DNA of 64,000 nt, taken from NCBI GenBank assembly GCA_947652115.1, contig OX393561.1:43909733-43973732 (forward strand), in the 5' to 3' direction. This DNA comes from Blastomussa wellsi (lineage: Eukaryota; Cnidaria; Anthozoa; Scleractinia; Plerogyridae). Below, one piece after another: positions 36,158 through 48,238 of this stretch (positions within the stretch are counted from its first letter, which is position 1; each line of letters starts with the position of its first letter). A model generated the notes under the pieces. That model made no database searches, was not told the origin of the DNA, and saw nothing but the letters and a program-made list of their open reading frames with translations. The position numbers were made by a program, and so were the translations under genes.

Positions 36158-37246
36158 AAGAAATTCCTCGTCGCGTTGAAAAGGAGCTTACAGCAAACTT
36201 CAACTAGTGAGACATCTCACATAGTGCAGAGTGTTATCTACAACTGAACACGTACAACACTTTTTCCTCCTTTCGAGAAAACTGGGAAACAAAAAAAATC
36301 AGAAACCTTTTTTTGTGTTCTCGGGCAAACATAGGCTCGATTACCAGCCGCTGTTCGGGAACCGGAGCCCGCGCTCGCCTAGGGCAAACAGGGAAACATT
36401 TGTTTCCATAACAACGTCTCCTGATTAGCCACGGCCTTTAGGATGGTCATCTGCATAGGTAACCGTACTCCTGCAGGTCTCCTGCAGGGCACCTGCAGGT
36501 CACCAGTGCAGGAAACCTGCATTTGCGGCTTCGGAAGGCGCCACGGAGTCTGCAGCAATATTTGGGAAGCTTTCTTGGTTCAAACGCAGAAATATATTGC
36601 CCATCAATGTTGTTACTTTTCTTTTTCAGTGAACAACCCATTAATACCAAAGATTAAACCCTGGCAGAGACTTAGCGGTAACTTAAGTTCTGGAGGCACC
36701 AGGTAGTCTGCAACAATACCTTCAAATTTTACAAGTTTACGGTAATGCCACAAAGTCGGACTAAATTTGAACGTTTGACAAGCCGCTGGAGATTTTTAAT
36801 CTCTTTATTTTAACTTTTGATATTTAAGAAGCAGTAGCGCAGATACCCTCTTTTTACGTGATGCAGTGCACACGGGTTCCTGCCAACCCCACCCCCCTTC
36901 GCAAGACTAATTAATTAAACAACATTAAAGTTTATACATAGCGCCTTTTTGTATAGCGATTTAGCGACGTAGCGACTTGGCGGGCTAGAAGAAGACAACC
37001 CACAAAACATCCTCCCAATAGTGCACTCTGTACTAAAAAGGGGAGAAAATGCCGCTTAAGCGATTACTTATTCCATTAGCTTTTGTCAGTTTGGCTCATT
37101 TTAACATTTTCATAACGTAACATCTGTGCTTTGTTATATACATGGAATTTTCTCCCAAACAGCACGCACTTCGAGGTCACATGACATCTAACGTTCGTTT
37201 TTCCCGGGAACGGCAAAAATGTTAAAACTTCTGCGGTTTCCCGTTA

Positions 37247-39270
37247 GGGACGGACCATTAGAAAAGTGATGGTTAAGGGGGGGGGGGGGGGTCAAAAAGC
37301 AAAAAAGAAAATCATGCAAGGAAAAAAATAGAAAAAAATTCATGCGGGCTCTATACCTTCCGAAAAAAATTCTTGCAAGCTTTTCCCAAGGTTTCATTGG
37401 ACAATTGTAATAAATTTGTACGGTGCAAATAGGAGTGGGAAGACAGCCTTCATCAGATTTCAAATGAGGGCACTTCATTTTGCCATAATGTCACCTCCCA
37501 ATTTGAAACAAAACATTACATATATTTTTCAAGACACATTTTTCAAATACATGCGTATTTCAAAATCCTGTCCATTGAGCATACAAGGTGCATATGTAAA
37601 AATACAACAAAATCTCTCTATACATAAATATTTCTCTCCATGTAAATAGAATCTCCCTTCAAACATGAACTATTTCAACAAAAACGAACTATAATTATTT
37701 CCAAATTTAAGTAAATAAAAATATATTCCACTCCCTGCTTGAAGATTATGAGTTTCATTTTCTCATGTCAAATAATTTCTCCGACTGTAATTATAAATTA
37801 ATATAGGTAATCACATGAGGCCAAGTACTATTAAGGATTAATTGCACGAGAGTTTTCAAAATTTTCCAAAGAGTTCCGAAGAGTTCCAAAGAGTTTCCCG
37901 AGTCGCGAAGCGACGAGGGCAATTTGGAAAATTTTGAAAACTCAAGTGCAATTAATCCTTAATAGTACGAGGTCTCATGGGATTACTTGTTTATCAATAA
38001 AGGGAAAAATGTATACGAAGGAAAATCACGCGCGCAGTCTATTTTTATCTGGGAAGCCTGTTTAGCGCTACGGCAATTAACGGATTAGCCAATCATTAAC
38101 AGGTAATCATGCCCTCTCTTGATTACTAAAAATGCCCTCGATTAAGAAAAAATGCCCTCTCTCTCAACCAATCAGCGCTCAGTAATTTTGCCCTTTATTG
38201 ATAAAATTAGTAATTGTAAAGTACTTGTCATGAAGCACCTAAATTGCTTGTGGTGTTATGGTTGATTTTAGGCACTATTGAAATCTACTTTGACATGAAG
38301 AATCGTGGCCCTGATCAGGTGTCACATTCCCCACATCTATTAAAGTCATTAAATGTTTGGATCAGTGGAAAAATAGAGTACTATACGGACGCCAATATCC
38401 TTTGCCTAGTACTGCAGTTAATTCCTTGTTTTGAGATTTTCAATAACCCACGAAAAAAAATTCCTGCAAGCACTTGCGCTGTAAAAGAATTTGTTGTACC
38501 GTGCTGGCGTTTTTACGGCACGGCACTCCAAGTTATCAACGTGTAAACGTATTGGTCCCAAATAAAATGTGGCACCAGCGCCAAAAATTTTGGGGGTGCC
38601 GAGACTACCTCCCGAAGGTAGTCTCGGCACGGTAAATGAGGCACCGTGCTAAAAATTACGTTCGTGTAAACGCTCCTTGGTGCCGTTCTACACAGTTTGG
38701 TTGTGATTCCATCCATGACGCATGCGTGGTTTTCGCGAAAATGGCGGCTGAAGAAACAGGTCGTTGGAGCTCGCCAACGCTAGCTCTCGCTCGCGACCGC
38801 TCGCGCGGTCGTTCGCGATCGCACTTCCTTTCTCGGAAGCTCTGACAAGCCACATGCGCCATCGCTGCAAATAACCATTTCTCTTTCCATATTTTTATTC
38901 TGATTTCGCCAAGATGTCAATCCGTTTCCTTGTTAAGCCGTTAACGACTCTGTCCGTTTCGATTTAAGTCATATTTTACCCTTAAGGCGCGGTGAAAGAC
39001 GACTGCAAGTTCATCTGTCATTTTCCGGGAAAACAGATGGAAATAAGGGGTACTACTTAAAAATTAGACCCGTGCCCGGCAGGGGAGAAATGTTTCATTT
39101 TTGTTCGTGTAAACGGGTAGTGCCGTGCTGAAATGGTTTAGGCAAGGCGTCAAAAATTTGGCGTGCAGTCCGATTTTTTAGCGCGTTTAAATGGGGTTTA
39201 TAAACCTCTCCGAAAAAAAGTTCGAGCAAATCCGAAAATGCCCCCCATCACTTTACTAATGGTCCGTCCC
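37247..39270. mobile_element. Composite TIR element, about 2.0 kb
   Basis: The left end GGGACGGACCATTAG...AAGTGATGG followed by a G run is inverted at the right as CCCCCCATCACTTTACTAAT followed by GGTCCGTCCC. It contains the nested foldback at 37807-37990 and a 35-base perfect hairpin at 38596-38631. Confidence 0.7.
37807..37990. repeat. Foldback element nested in the 37-39 kb element
   Basis: The long inverted arms (ATTAAGGATTAATTGCAC, then GTTTTCAAAATTTTCCAAA) end in GTAATC...GATTAC. A similar design occurs in the OPLAH introns. Confidence 0.75.
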
Positions 39271-40017
39271 CAGGAGCCCATCACTAGTGATGGGCTCCTG
39301 CCGTCCCTTATAAAGAGTTTGTATGCGGAAACAATAAAGTCTGTTTGTGTTTGCTGTGAACGAGTGATTTTTCGCTACTTTTGTGAGAGATTAATATTTA
39401 AGAATTAGACAAAATGGTAACAAAATTGAAAGCAAGCTCGCGTTTGCGTATAACTTCACTGTTTCCCGCCGAAAGTCTCTGAGCAGGCAACATTGCAAAA
39501 TCTACTAAATCAGAGGGAAACATTGCATTGTTCACGCGAATGTTGACCGGTGACGATATTGTTGGCGGTTGTCAGCTTTTATGAGTTTTAGTAACGCAAA
39601 GAAAAGAGCCGTGATCACGCGCAATTGATTTTAAATTATTTAGCAAACCAAGCCGGACGCCAGAAACACACAGAGGTAAGAAATATTTTTAGCTACAATG
39701 TGAAGACCCAATACTCCCGGGAATACTACACCTTTGTTCATTTAATCGAAATTAGCAGCGAATTTGAAAAACGTAATACAAAGCGTTCGCATAAACATTT
39801 TGAATGAATTCGAACTTTGTCTTACCCAGGTTGAATGCGAAAATGACTTTCGACTGGGTTTGCCGTCTTTGTTGGTCTTTCAGAATAGTTTCCTTGTCGG
39901 AGGAAAGGCTGTAAATTGGATTCGAAATATGAATGAAATGCTATGTTAGTAAGTTTGTGAAGAAATCACCAAAGAAGAGTATAAACTAAACCTTCATTTT
40001 TGCCGAGTTGCGTGGAT

Positions 40018-40831
40018 GTAATGCGTGGTTCAATTCTACATGTTACCACCCCCCCCTCGGGGCACATCCACGGGCATTTGCCATTCTTTTCTTATTTAGC
40101 GGTCTATTCCCCATCCCCGGGCACACAGAAAAAAAAACAATTCCCGACCCCGGGACTCCTCGCTCGTCGACCACAAGTACGTCATTTTGTGTACAAAATC
40201 GAGATACAAATACTATTTATGTAAAAATAGCAAAAGCAGATGTTTTTTTTCAAGAACTACACTTTCCTGAAAGCGACCGCGAAGTCCCTCGCTTCTTGCG
40301 ACTTAGTCACTTGTTATCGCGACGTCGTCCTTAATGAAGTTATAAGAGCCGACTTGTTGCACGTCTACTCACTGATTTGAACGCTTTTCTAGACTATATA
40401 TCACGAATAACAGAGACTACATATATAGCATAAGAAATCTTGAAGACTACATTTTATAAAGAAAACTGAAGGAAAAATATATTCCCGTACCGGTACGTCT
40501 CGCCACTTCCTCGAAAGAATAGGGAAGAAAGGAGTTTGCAACCCACGAACAGAACAATAAAGAGAAAGAAAAAAATCTTCAAAAGCATATTTAATTTTTA
40601 AACGATTATTCTTCTCTAACCAGTCGGCTACAATCTACAGATTTTCCCTGGAAATAGGCAGTCTCCTTCGCGTGGCACGGCACAATCGTGTCAACCGATA
40701 AGTGACGACCTGGGAAGAACATCGAGAATCGAAGGTACTTTAGATTTATTCCCCACCCCGGGCCGAAAAGGCTGGACTTGTCCCGGGGGTTGCCGGTTGG
40801 GGGGATGGTTACAGGTAGAATTGAACCACGA
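40018..40831. mobile_element. TIR element (CGTGGTTCAATTCTACATG family), copy 1
   Basis: CGTGGTTCAATTCTACATG then C runs on the left; G runs then GGTAGAATTGAACCACG on the right. The interior segment 40155-40310 with CCACAAGTACGTCATTTTGT recurs at 42825-42965. Confidence 0.75.
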
Positions 40832-40942
40832 ATAATCACCCGCAATCAAGATAGGATGAATGCTCTCTTCGCGCAGCTCCACGTAATTTATTAGAACAAA
40901 AGGTCGATTTGTTTTTTCAATCTTTTAATGTCTTCGTTGTGC

Positions 40943-41094
40943 TATATAACAAATCACTTAATGAATGACTGGTCCCTCGGGAAGCCAGTTAATTGTGCTT
41001 CCTTCAAATCTCAATGTTTCCCTCCGCCTAGGAAAACGTCGAGAGAGATTCTCTCGGCACCAGTCATTAAGTGTTTAATGATTCATGAACTATA
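40943..41094. repeat. Foldback element
   Basis: CACTTAATGAATGACTGGT on the left and ACCAGTCATTAAGTG on the right form arms around a CCTCGG/AGGCGG centre. Confidence 0.7.
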
Positions 41095-41894
41095 TCTCCT
41101 TTCACAGTCAATTGCTTTCTCCCAAACTTGCACTGAACCAGTCTTAATTCTTTAAAAAAACCGTATCCAAAAATTATGTTAAGTCAGCCAGCCGGAGTTT
41201 GTTTTACTGACCTTTTTCTTTGTAGTCAGAAGAGCCTATGAATTGGAATTTATATGAAAGAAATTATGATGTCTCTTTATTCAGCCATGAACACATCGTT
41301 GAAGACAGAACACTTTGTAACAATAAGTTTGTTTTAGTACAACGATATTGCCTTGACTATGGGCGCCGGCGGTCTTTTGTCGTCAACTTTCTTTTAGAGC
41401 CCTGTATTTTAGAATAAGTGCAAAACATGGTTATTTTCTATGTCCAACTTACACAACGGTTAGCTACAGGTAACGGACGCTTATGGGGTTTAGCACTGTC
41501 TTCCCCATTTGTACGGTCATTTTCATAGGCCAATTTCGATATTTTTAAATTCAGCCTAAAACAGTAGACCTCAGCACGAGGCTCCGGGGTATCAATAGGC
41601 CATTTCCGAGTTTCCTTTTCCCTCAATTTCAAAACGAGTCTAAGAGCGAAACTATTCATATGGAAATGAGCTCGTTTTGCATGAGAATGAAAATGCAGGT
41701 AAAACACATTTTCATATGAATCATGGTTTCGCACTTAGACTCGTTTTGATGCTGAGGCAAAAGATAACTCGGGAGAGAGCTTGTGGGATTTATTCCCAGA
41801 AGCCTCGCAATGAAGTGTATTGTTTTAGGCTGAATATTAAAATATCGTAATTGGTCTAGATTTTTCAACTTCTTTCAACTTCTCCTATAGAACA

Positions 41895-42165
41895 TAAAGA
41901 GATTTATATCAAGTAAATTGTTTAAAGAAGAGAGTGACCATACATAGTTTTTCACCAATTTTTGCAAATCACAAAGGACAGAACTTGAAAAAAGTCAGCC
42001 TGACTTTTTCAAGTTGAGACCTAAAGCTCCTGATGCTATCATAATGATATCACTCCATATTTAGCTTCAGTGCACTGGCATAGTAATTTAAACAAAACTG
42101 AACCACTGTTTGTGAGTTTGCATTGGAGTAAACACGTGTTTGGGCCGGTGACAGTGTCCTTTAAT
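41895..42165 (+). repeat. Dispersed repeat, copy 2
   Basis: Homologous to 21858-22080 (AAGAGAGTGACCATACATAG, GTTGAGACCTAAAGCTCC, GCACTGGCATAGTAATTT), but with an inserted palindromic stretch near 41955-42020. Confidence 0.8.
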
Positions 42166-42635
42166 ACGCTGTATTGATGAACAAGGCCAGAAAGGTCATC
42201 CATCTCGGCTTTTCAAGCCAGAGCGTGCTCTCCATATCTAGCGCTCGGTCTCCTTCCCCATTTTAATTCGGACTCCAGCGCGCCCTCCCTCCTGCGCCCT
42301 CCGCGAAGCGAATCAAACGAGCGACTTCTACGAGCAAGTCTAGTTAACCCCATGTAAACCCTCTTTCAAATACTGTGTTTGTTTTGCTTGAAATTGAAAT
42401 TGAAATTCAATTTCATTACTTTTCCACCCAATGAGTCACGTGCCCTCTAAATTACACTGATGTCAAGTGGTGATGGAGGGGAGAATACACAACAGCTTAC
42501 CATTTGTTTTACCTGCATGTCCTATGTTAAAACATCTCGCTTCAAGCTTGATAGTGCAGATATTCCTTTCTGTTGTTTCCGGCTTAGTTTAGCGCCAGCT
42601 ACGATTTTCGGAAAGGCAACAACAGCTTGCAAATT

Positions 42636-42965
42636 CGGGTAATGCGTGGTTCAATTCTGCATGTTACCATCCCCCGCCCCGGGCATTTGTATATTGATGG
42701 CGAGCCTCGTGCTCGGTAGCCATATTGGCTTTCTCCATTAAAGTCAAGAGTTTGTTCTATCAGTCTTAGTTTCTCGCACATCGTTTAACAACAAAACTAC
42801 AACATTTCCCACACCTAGGACTCCTCTTCGACCACAAGTACGTCATTTTGTGTACAAATCGAGATATTGATTTCTGTAAAATTAGCAAAAGCAGGCGTTT
42901 TTTCAATACCCAAACTTTTCTGAAAGCGACCGCGAAGTCCCTCGGCCTGGCTTCTCGCGACTTAG
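42636..42965. mobile_element. TIR element (CGTGGTTCAATTCTGCATG family), copy 2, incomplete
   Basis: The left end GCGTGGTTCAATTCTGCATG with CCCCCGCCCCGGGC, and an interior shared with copy 1 (GTACGTCATTTTGTGTACAA, AAAGCGACCGCGAAGTCCCT). I did not find the matching right end. Confidence 0.65.
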
Positions 42966-43135
42966 CCCACAGGTATCCCAAGCTCGATATATGATTGTTC
43001 AGTGCAATGCGTAATAGTAGAAATGTAAGGGTTTGTATGGCGAAAACGGTTAGATTAAAAAATAATAAGAAAAACAATGATTTAAAGAAAAATAGCTGAC
43101 CTCGCTTCCTTCGTGCCTTTCTTTATCTCCTGTGA

Positions 43136-43259
43136 GGTTTCTGGGCCGAATTATAGCGATTTAGAGTGTTTTCAGTTCTTCTGCTTTGCCCTCCATATAT
43201 ATTCTAAAAGAGGGCAAAGTTCAAGAACTAAAAACCCTCTAAATCGGCCCAGAAACCTC
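43136..43259. repeat. Foldback element
   Basis: GAGGTTTCTGGGCCGA and TCGGCCCAGAAACCTC are exact inverted ends. AGTTCTT...GCTTTGCCCTC arms lie inside. Confidence 0.8.
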
Positions 43260-43717
43260 CCTTATTTTTCAATTTTCTTCCTTTGCTGCGAGCCAAAACT
43301 GAATTTTGACCGACCTAGGTTTTCCGATGGTGATCAAAAGGGTAAAATTCACCGATTTTGTGAAGCGCGCTTCATCCATAAAATTACAGTTCTTAGAATA
43401 TTATTTCACACATATTCTAACACATTCCTTTAGTTATAAACTGACCAATTCGAAAACTATTTATACAATTTTAAGCGATAGAGACCCAAACCTCAAACTT
43501 TCTGTTGTTTTCAGCAGAGGTAAAAAAAGTGGGATTTGAGGTTTCAAACAATCAATCAAACAGTCAAACGATCAATCAATCAATCAAAAACTTCATTTTA
43601 CTTCGAATTTCCAGATAGCAAAATATGCTAATACCTCTGAAGAAAATATATTCATAAAATTAAAACTAAGAAATACATAAAATAGATGCATATAATAGGT
43701 ATAGGATAATGCCAGCT

Positions 43718-44073
43718 CCAGGGGGGAGGTACTCATGTTATACGTAATGGGAGGAGGTCTGACGGCACTTCATATTGCAACCCCCCCCCCCCCTCAAATA
43801 CAAAAGCCTGAAGTTTTAGACCCATCAAAATTTCCTATCCCCCACAGACTTAGTACCTCAATACAAATTTATTCAGTCAAACAGACTCTTCTAATGCATG
43901 GTTTTGCACATTGTTGAAAATTCAAATGAATATTTCTCTGATCCACCAATCGCAACAACAATTTCACTTGGAGTTGTGACCCCAAAAAAGACCTAATGAA
44001 ATACATGACAGATCTCAACCCAAAAAAATATGTCAGACCCCTCCATCATGAACACTGCGAGTACCCCCCAGGG
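43718..44073. mobile_element. Short TIR element with a C-run
   Basis: CCAGGGGGGAGGTACTC at the left is inverted at the right (GAGTACCCCCCAGG). A 13-C run lies near 43782. Confidence 0.55.
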
Positions 44074-44699
44074 CACCAGCCAAGATTTTCTAAAAGGCAA
44101 CAATAGCTCACAAATTCGGGTAATTGTAAGAGTCCTTTCCTTGAAAATGATAGTACTGACCCTGATCAAAGTATAAGAGCAGACGAGTGCTGGAAACTGT
44201 TATCAGCCACCTTAATGCAGTAGTGGCAGATGCAGTTAGCCTCTCAATTTGTAATACGCCTTGATCCAGGACACATTGGCTAACACTGCTTCAAACATGA
44301 CAGTTACCAACATGTAACTGTGAAAAGGACTTGGGTCCTCTTTAGGTTACACAATACCTTCAGGGGTGCCCTTCAGAAACAAATTCCTACCTACATGTAC
44401 AATGTTTTCAAGGAAACTACCACAAACTATATATCAATGGAATGGTTTTGAATTGTAGAATTCAAAAAAAATATCTGCTATGCTGTTCATCCATTTCGTG
44501 AAAAGAAAGACGCCGGTAAACAGAAAACAGCATACTGTCATTCCGCAGCACACTGTCATTCAGCAAGAATCAATCTCTCAAAGTGTGTAAGGGATTTCCT
44601 GTATTCCGATTAGTTACCTTTCTATAAACCCATAAAGTTACAGCATCAAAAATTTTCTCGGCCTCGGTAACCTTAACACTCACAATGTCAAATTTGCAT

Positions 44700-44705
44700 T
44701 TTATT
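44700..44705 (-). terminator. Possible GFOD polyadenylation signal
   Basis: Plus-strand TTTATT (AATAAA on the minus strand) lies about 175 bases after the GFOD stop codon, a usual distance for a short 3' UTR. Confidence 0.35.
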
Positions 44706-44879
44706 TTTGTATGTAATCCTACTTAAAAACTGAAGCTATTCTTTTTTAAGTACAACTGCACATATCAAATGGACATGTCCAATTATTTAGATTACCTGAA
44801 TAGCCATTGGTATTCCTAAACAGTCCTTGAAATATAAATGCATGGATGTACAAAAGAATATTCTTGTGGTATTTAATCT

Positions 44880-45091
44880 TTACTGTATTAGCACCCTTCT
44901 CATGACAGGAGAAGGATATTCTTTTTCGTCTGGTTTTTCTTTCCGCTGTTCACTGGTGATTTGCACTATTTTTTCCTTGGAGTCCGTTATTGCTTTGCCT
45001 GTTTCATCGTGAGCAATAAACTCAACTCGAGACCATGCACCAGTGTTACTGGACTCAATGATGGCATCAAGGACAGTACGGGTATAAAGTC
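44880..45091 (-). CDS. GFOD exon 2 and stop
   Basis: It starts after TTTTTTCAG with GLYTRTVLDAIIESSNTGAW, the family's C-terminal helix, and ends VMRRVLIQ then TAA at 44882-44880. The phase agrees exactly with exon 1. Confidence 0.92.
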
Positions 45092-46972
45092 CTGAAAAAA
45101 TAAAGACAAATTACTAACAAAATCACTAAAGCGGTAAAATGCACACTAAATTTCATCTTGCAATGCACCACTCTCGATCACGTGAAATATTTCATGTTTG
45201 ATCAAGAAGGACCACTGGAGCCTAGTGGATCAGGTAAGGTGTCCTATACTGCTAGAGCTTTATATTCCTGCTTGTGCAGCATGAAGAGAGTACTCCCCAA
45301 AATGGGATGTCAGACCAAAACAGGGTTCCAAAATTGCACCTTCCTGGTTGTCATGGCGACTACATGTACATTGCACCTCACCGTCTGACTGGCTTATTCA
45401 ATTACAACATCAAAGATGATAAAAGTGGCTGGCTAACAAAACCAATAAACAACATATGAAGCAGGTGGGAAATTTCACTCACGGCTCATACTCATGGGCT
45501 TCACCTGCGAATGCTAAGTTGCTCGCGCCCACCAGTCCCCCTGGCTACGCAGGTTACCAGCAGTGGGCCAAGATGCCAACCTAACTATGGTACACCATGA
45601 AAATAATTTTACAAATGTGTGAATTTAAAATTGAACATCCTAAGTGGTACCAAGAATCAACATTAAATCTTTAAGTGGTATGATGAGCATCCTCATTAGT
45701 AGCATAATAAAGGCAACTGATTTGTTGCCATGAGTTGGCTTCATGAGACTCATAACAAGTTCATTATCTGTTAATTAGTGTCTACTTCCATGTCACCACC
45801 TCTTTTAAGCCAACATCTTCCACAAGCTAATTGATTTCTGATGTCACATGTTTTGCAACACTTTATTTTTGCAGAATCACTTATTCTGCTGTTTTATCAA
45901 TGTTGCAAGTTGGACTATTTTGCAAATATTTCATGTAAAGAAGGTACTAACCATCTTGAAATGAAGCTGCACTAGAAATAGTTTGCAAATCTGCAATTCT
46001 CCGATCATCTTTATCAATGGACTCTTCAAATGCCCTTTTTATCTCTGATACCCAGCCTTCAAGACCAGTTAAGAAGATACTGGGTGGAAGTTTATCCACA
46101 TTAAACAAGCCTGGAATGCGAGCAATGTCACCATAAATAAGCTCTTCTTTGCCTCCATTCTTCATTCCATACAAGTTGCCGTTCCTGGCAATCAGCTGGC
46201 CTTTAGTGCCATATATGGTAATAGTCTGAGAATAACGCCCTGGTATGTGGGTGTTGAGAGAAATGGTTGCAAATGCGCCACCATTAAGTTTGATCTGAAA
46301 AGCAGTGTAGTCATCACTGGAGATGTGTCGAAAGCTTGATACACTATCTGTTTGGGTAACAAAGGTTTTCAGAGTACCATGGACTTCAACTGCCCACTGA
46401 TTGGTTAAGAATGAGATAATATCGATGACGTGTGCTCCAACATTGGTAAGTACACCACCCCCCATAGCTTGGTCGCACATCCAGTTGTAGCGGTTGCTAA
46501 GCAATGAGCCCATTTCAATCTTACACTCGCAGATTAGAGGCTCCCCACAAAAATCCTCCTCTATATATTGCTTCATCTTTATAAAGGCTGGCAGAAACCT
46601 TAGCTCGTGTCTGATTAGAGAAAGAAGCTTTGGATAATACTGTGCAGCGTTCACCATTCTCACGGCTTCCTCTCTGCTCAAACCGGCAGGAGAATCACAC
46701 AACACGTGTTTTCCAATAGAAAGGGCTTTCACGGCTACTTCAGCACGAACGTGGGGAGGGCAAAGCACGCACACCAAATCCACATCTTCTCGCAGGAGTA
46801 ACTCGTCTATTTTAGACGTGTGGAATGGAACTTTATACTCGTCCGCCATTTGCTTTGCTTGTTGGTTAGATGCACCCCATATTCCGCTCACCGTAAAACC
46901 AGCCGAACGAAGAAGTGGTAAAAGTATACGAGAAGAATTTCCCGTGTCAACTACACCAACAGAAGGTAGCAT
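44880..46972 (-). CDS. GFOD1/GFOD2-type glucose-fructose oxidoreductase domain protein
   Basis: The protein belongs to the Gfo/Idh/MocA NAD(P)-binding oxidoreductase family. Its physiological substrate is not established. Coding exons are 46972-45952 and 45091-44880, joined across a split Gly codon (G|GA) with GT..AG ends. This gives 410 residues, slightly longer than the roughly 385-390 of vertebrate GFOD1/2. It begins MLPSVGVVDTGNSSR, a degenerate Rossmann nucleotide-binding start in the GFOD style. It has DVDLVCVLCPP, a GKHVLCDSPAG segment where classical family members carry EKP, and YNWMCDQAMGGGVLTNVGAH in the C-terminal domain. The tail after exon 2 is charged (EKPDEKEYPSP). I cannot decide between a GFOD1 and a GFOD2 orthologue; a single ancestral gene is likely. 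It is divergent from PMT. Confidence 0.94.
45952..46972 (-). CDS. GFOD exon 1
   Basis: This 1021-bp exon carries the start codon and nearly the whole Rossmann and dimerisation domains. The donor is AAGATG|GTTAGT. It is a long exon compared with the small exons of OPLAH and PMT. Confidence 0.94.
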
Positions 46973-48237
46973 TTTGAATATTTAAGAATTTTATCCGCAG
47001 GAAAGCGTACACTCAAAAGTCAACAGTAAAGCGCCATCTTGCTTTTCGCTCGGCATAGACTGGGTCTAATTTGATATGTTCCCCACCGCGCTCATCCGCT
47101 TTCCCCACCGCCAGCTTCCCGAGAGCGACTTTTATTTTATTTTTCTTTTGTTTGAATCTACCACAGAGAGTCGATGAGTCGTTGAGGACGACTCCGTGTG
47201 CAGCTCAGATGTTCTTTTTGTTCTTCACGCAATCGTTCTCCAAGGAGAGGAGGATCTAGGTGGCGAAGGCAGGATATAGCCAGGATTGCCAGGATCTAGG
47301 TAGCCTGTGAACAGGCTTCTAGGGTCGGCCGGAGCCTACTCGCAGGCTAGATCTGGGAGGCCAATCTAGGAGCCGAGATGAATAGTTCGCAGGTACCCCT
47401 CAAAAGGTGCGGCGCGCTTACTTAAACCCTTTCCAAACTAAACCCCAAAATCGGACCAGAAACTGTGTTGATTTGCGTAAAAATAGCCAACATTCACACG
47501 TAAAAATCACATTTTCCCAAGGGATGAAAAAGTTTGCCGTATTTCTGATGCGAGTGCGCATGCTACCTAGTGAACAGCCTCAGGGGGGGGGGGGGTCCCA
47601 CCCCGGAGCCTGTTCACTCGTCAAGTGCAGTCCCCTCGTCGTTTTTGCAGCTCTCCCACCAGGCAATCTCAACGACGACTTCGTGAGTGATCAAATGTGG
47701 CATCAACGATCGTACAGTACTAATTTACCGCAACTCATTCAACGTTGATATTGGTGTTAGCCTCCTACGCAGGTGTTAATTTATTGGTGGTAGTTTATAC
47801 CAAAATCACTAACTACAGGGGGAATTTTGCTGAAAAAAATTCGGCGAGCGAAGCGTTCGATCACCTGATATTTCCGCCCATTGAAAGTCCCACTGGAGAG
47901 CCTGCTTGCAGGCTATTTTCACAAATACAAATTATAGGCATTGTTTCATAATCCTTCTGCGGTATAGGCGGTAGTAGGATTCTGAAAAGAAAGAATTTTA
48001 AAATATGCGTCCTCCAAAACGCCTTGCATGGTAAGTTCATAAACGACCTTTCAGCTGATCACGTGTTATCTTCATGCTTCGCCGATGTGAAACCACTGGT
48101 GGAAAGTAAAGAGTGTCAACTCAGATTTTCGATTAGAAGTGCGTTTGCATAAATATTCTTGCTCGGTCAGCTTTCGGTATACTTGTGGACCACCAGCACG
48201 TAACGTGTCTGCTTCAACTGCGAGATAACCGATAAAA
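46973..48237. promoter_or_regulatory. Divergent promoter region of GFOD and PMT
   Basis: About 1.27 kb separates the GFOD start codon from the inferred end of the PMT leader exon, with the genes transcribed away from each other. It contains inverted CAGGCT copies (47286-47345), a G-run at 47583-47596 flanked by GAACAGCCTC/GAGCCTGTTC, and no recognised exon. No TATA box is convincing. Confidence 0.45.
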
Positions 48238-48238
48238 A
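48100..48238 (+). other. PMT: Candidate non-coding leader exon of PMT (5' end unknown)
   Basis: The first recognisable coding exon (49272-49470) starts TG TCA GCT and needs one base from upstream. A strong donor AAAAA|GTAAGT at 48238/48239 would supply A, making ATG across the junction. An in-frame TAA 10-12 bases before the end rules out coding from further upstream on this exon. The left boundary given is only nominal. Confidence 0.45.

Larger units (their letters stand above)
33400..44879. other. Gene-free interval between OPLAH and GFOD
   Basis: No protein-coding exon could be recognised. The interval is mostly terminal-inverted-repeat elements, several with G or C homopolymer runs, listed separately. 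The short open frames are antisense or repeat artefacts. Confidence 0.6.

Noticed and set aside
48011..48043. Coding PMT first exon ending at a GTAAGT near 48040
   Set aside because: The ATG-started frame of this candidate exon joins 49272 out of phase, and the phase that fits has a stop and no ATG.
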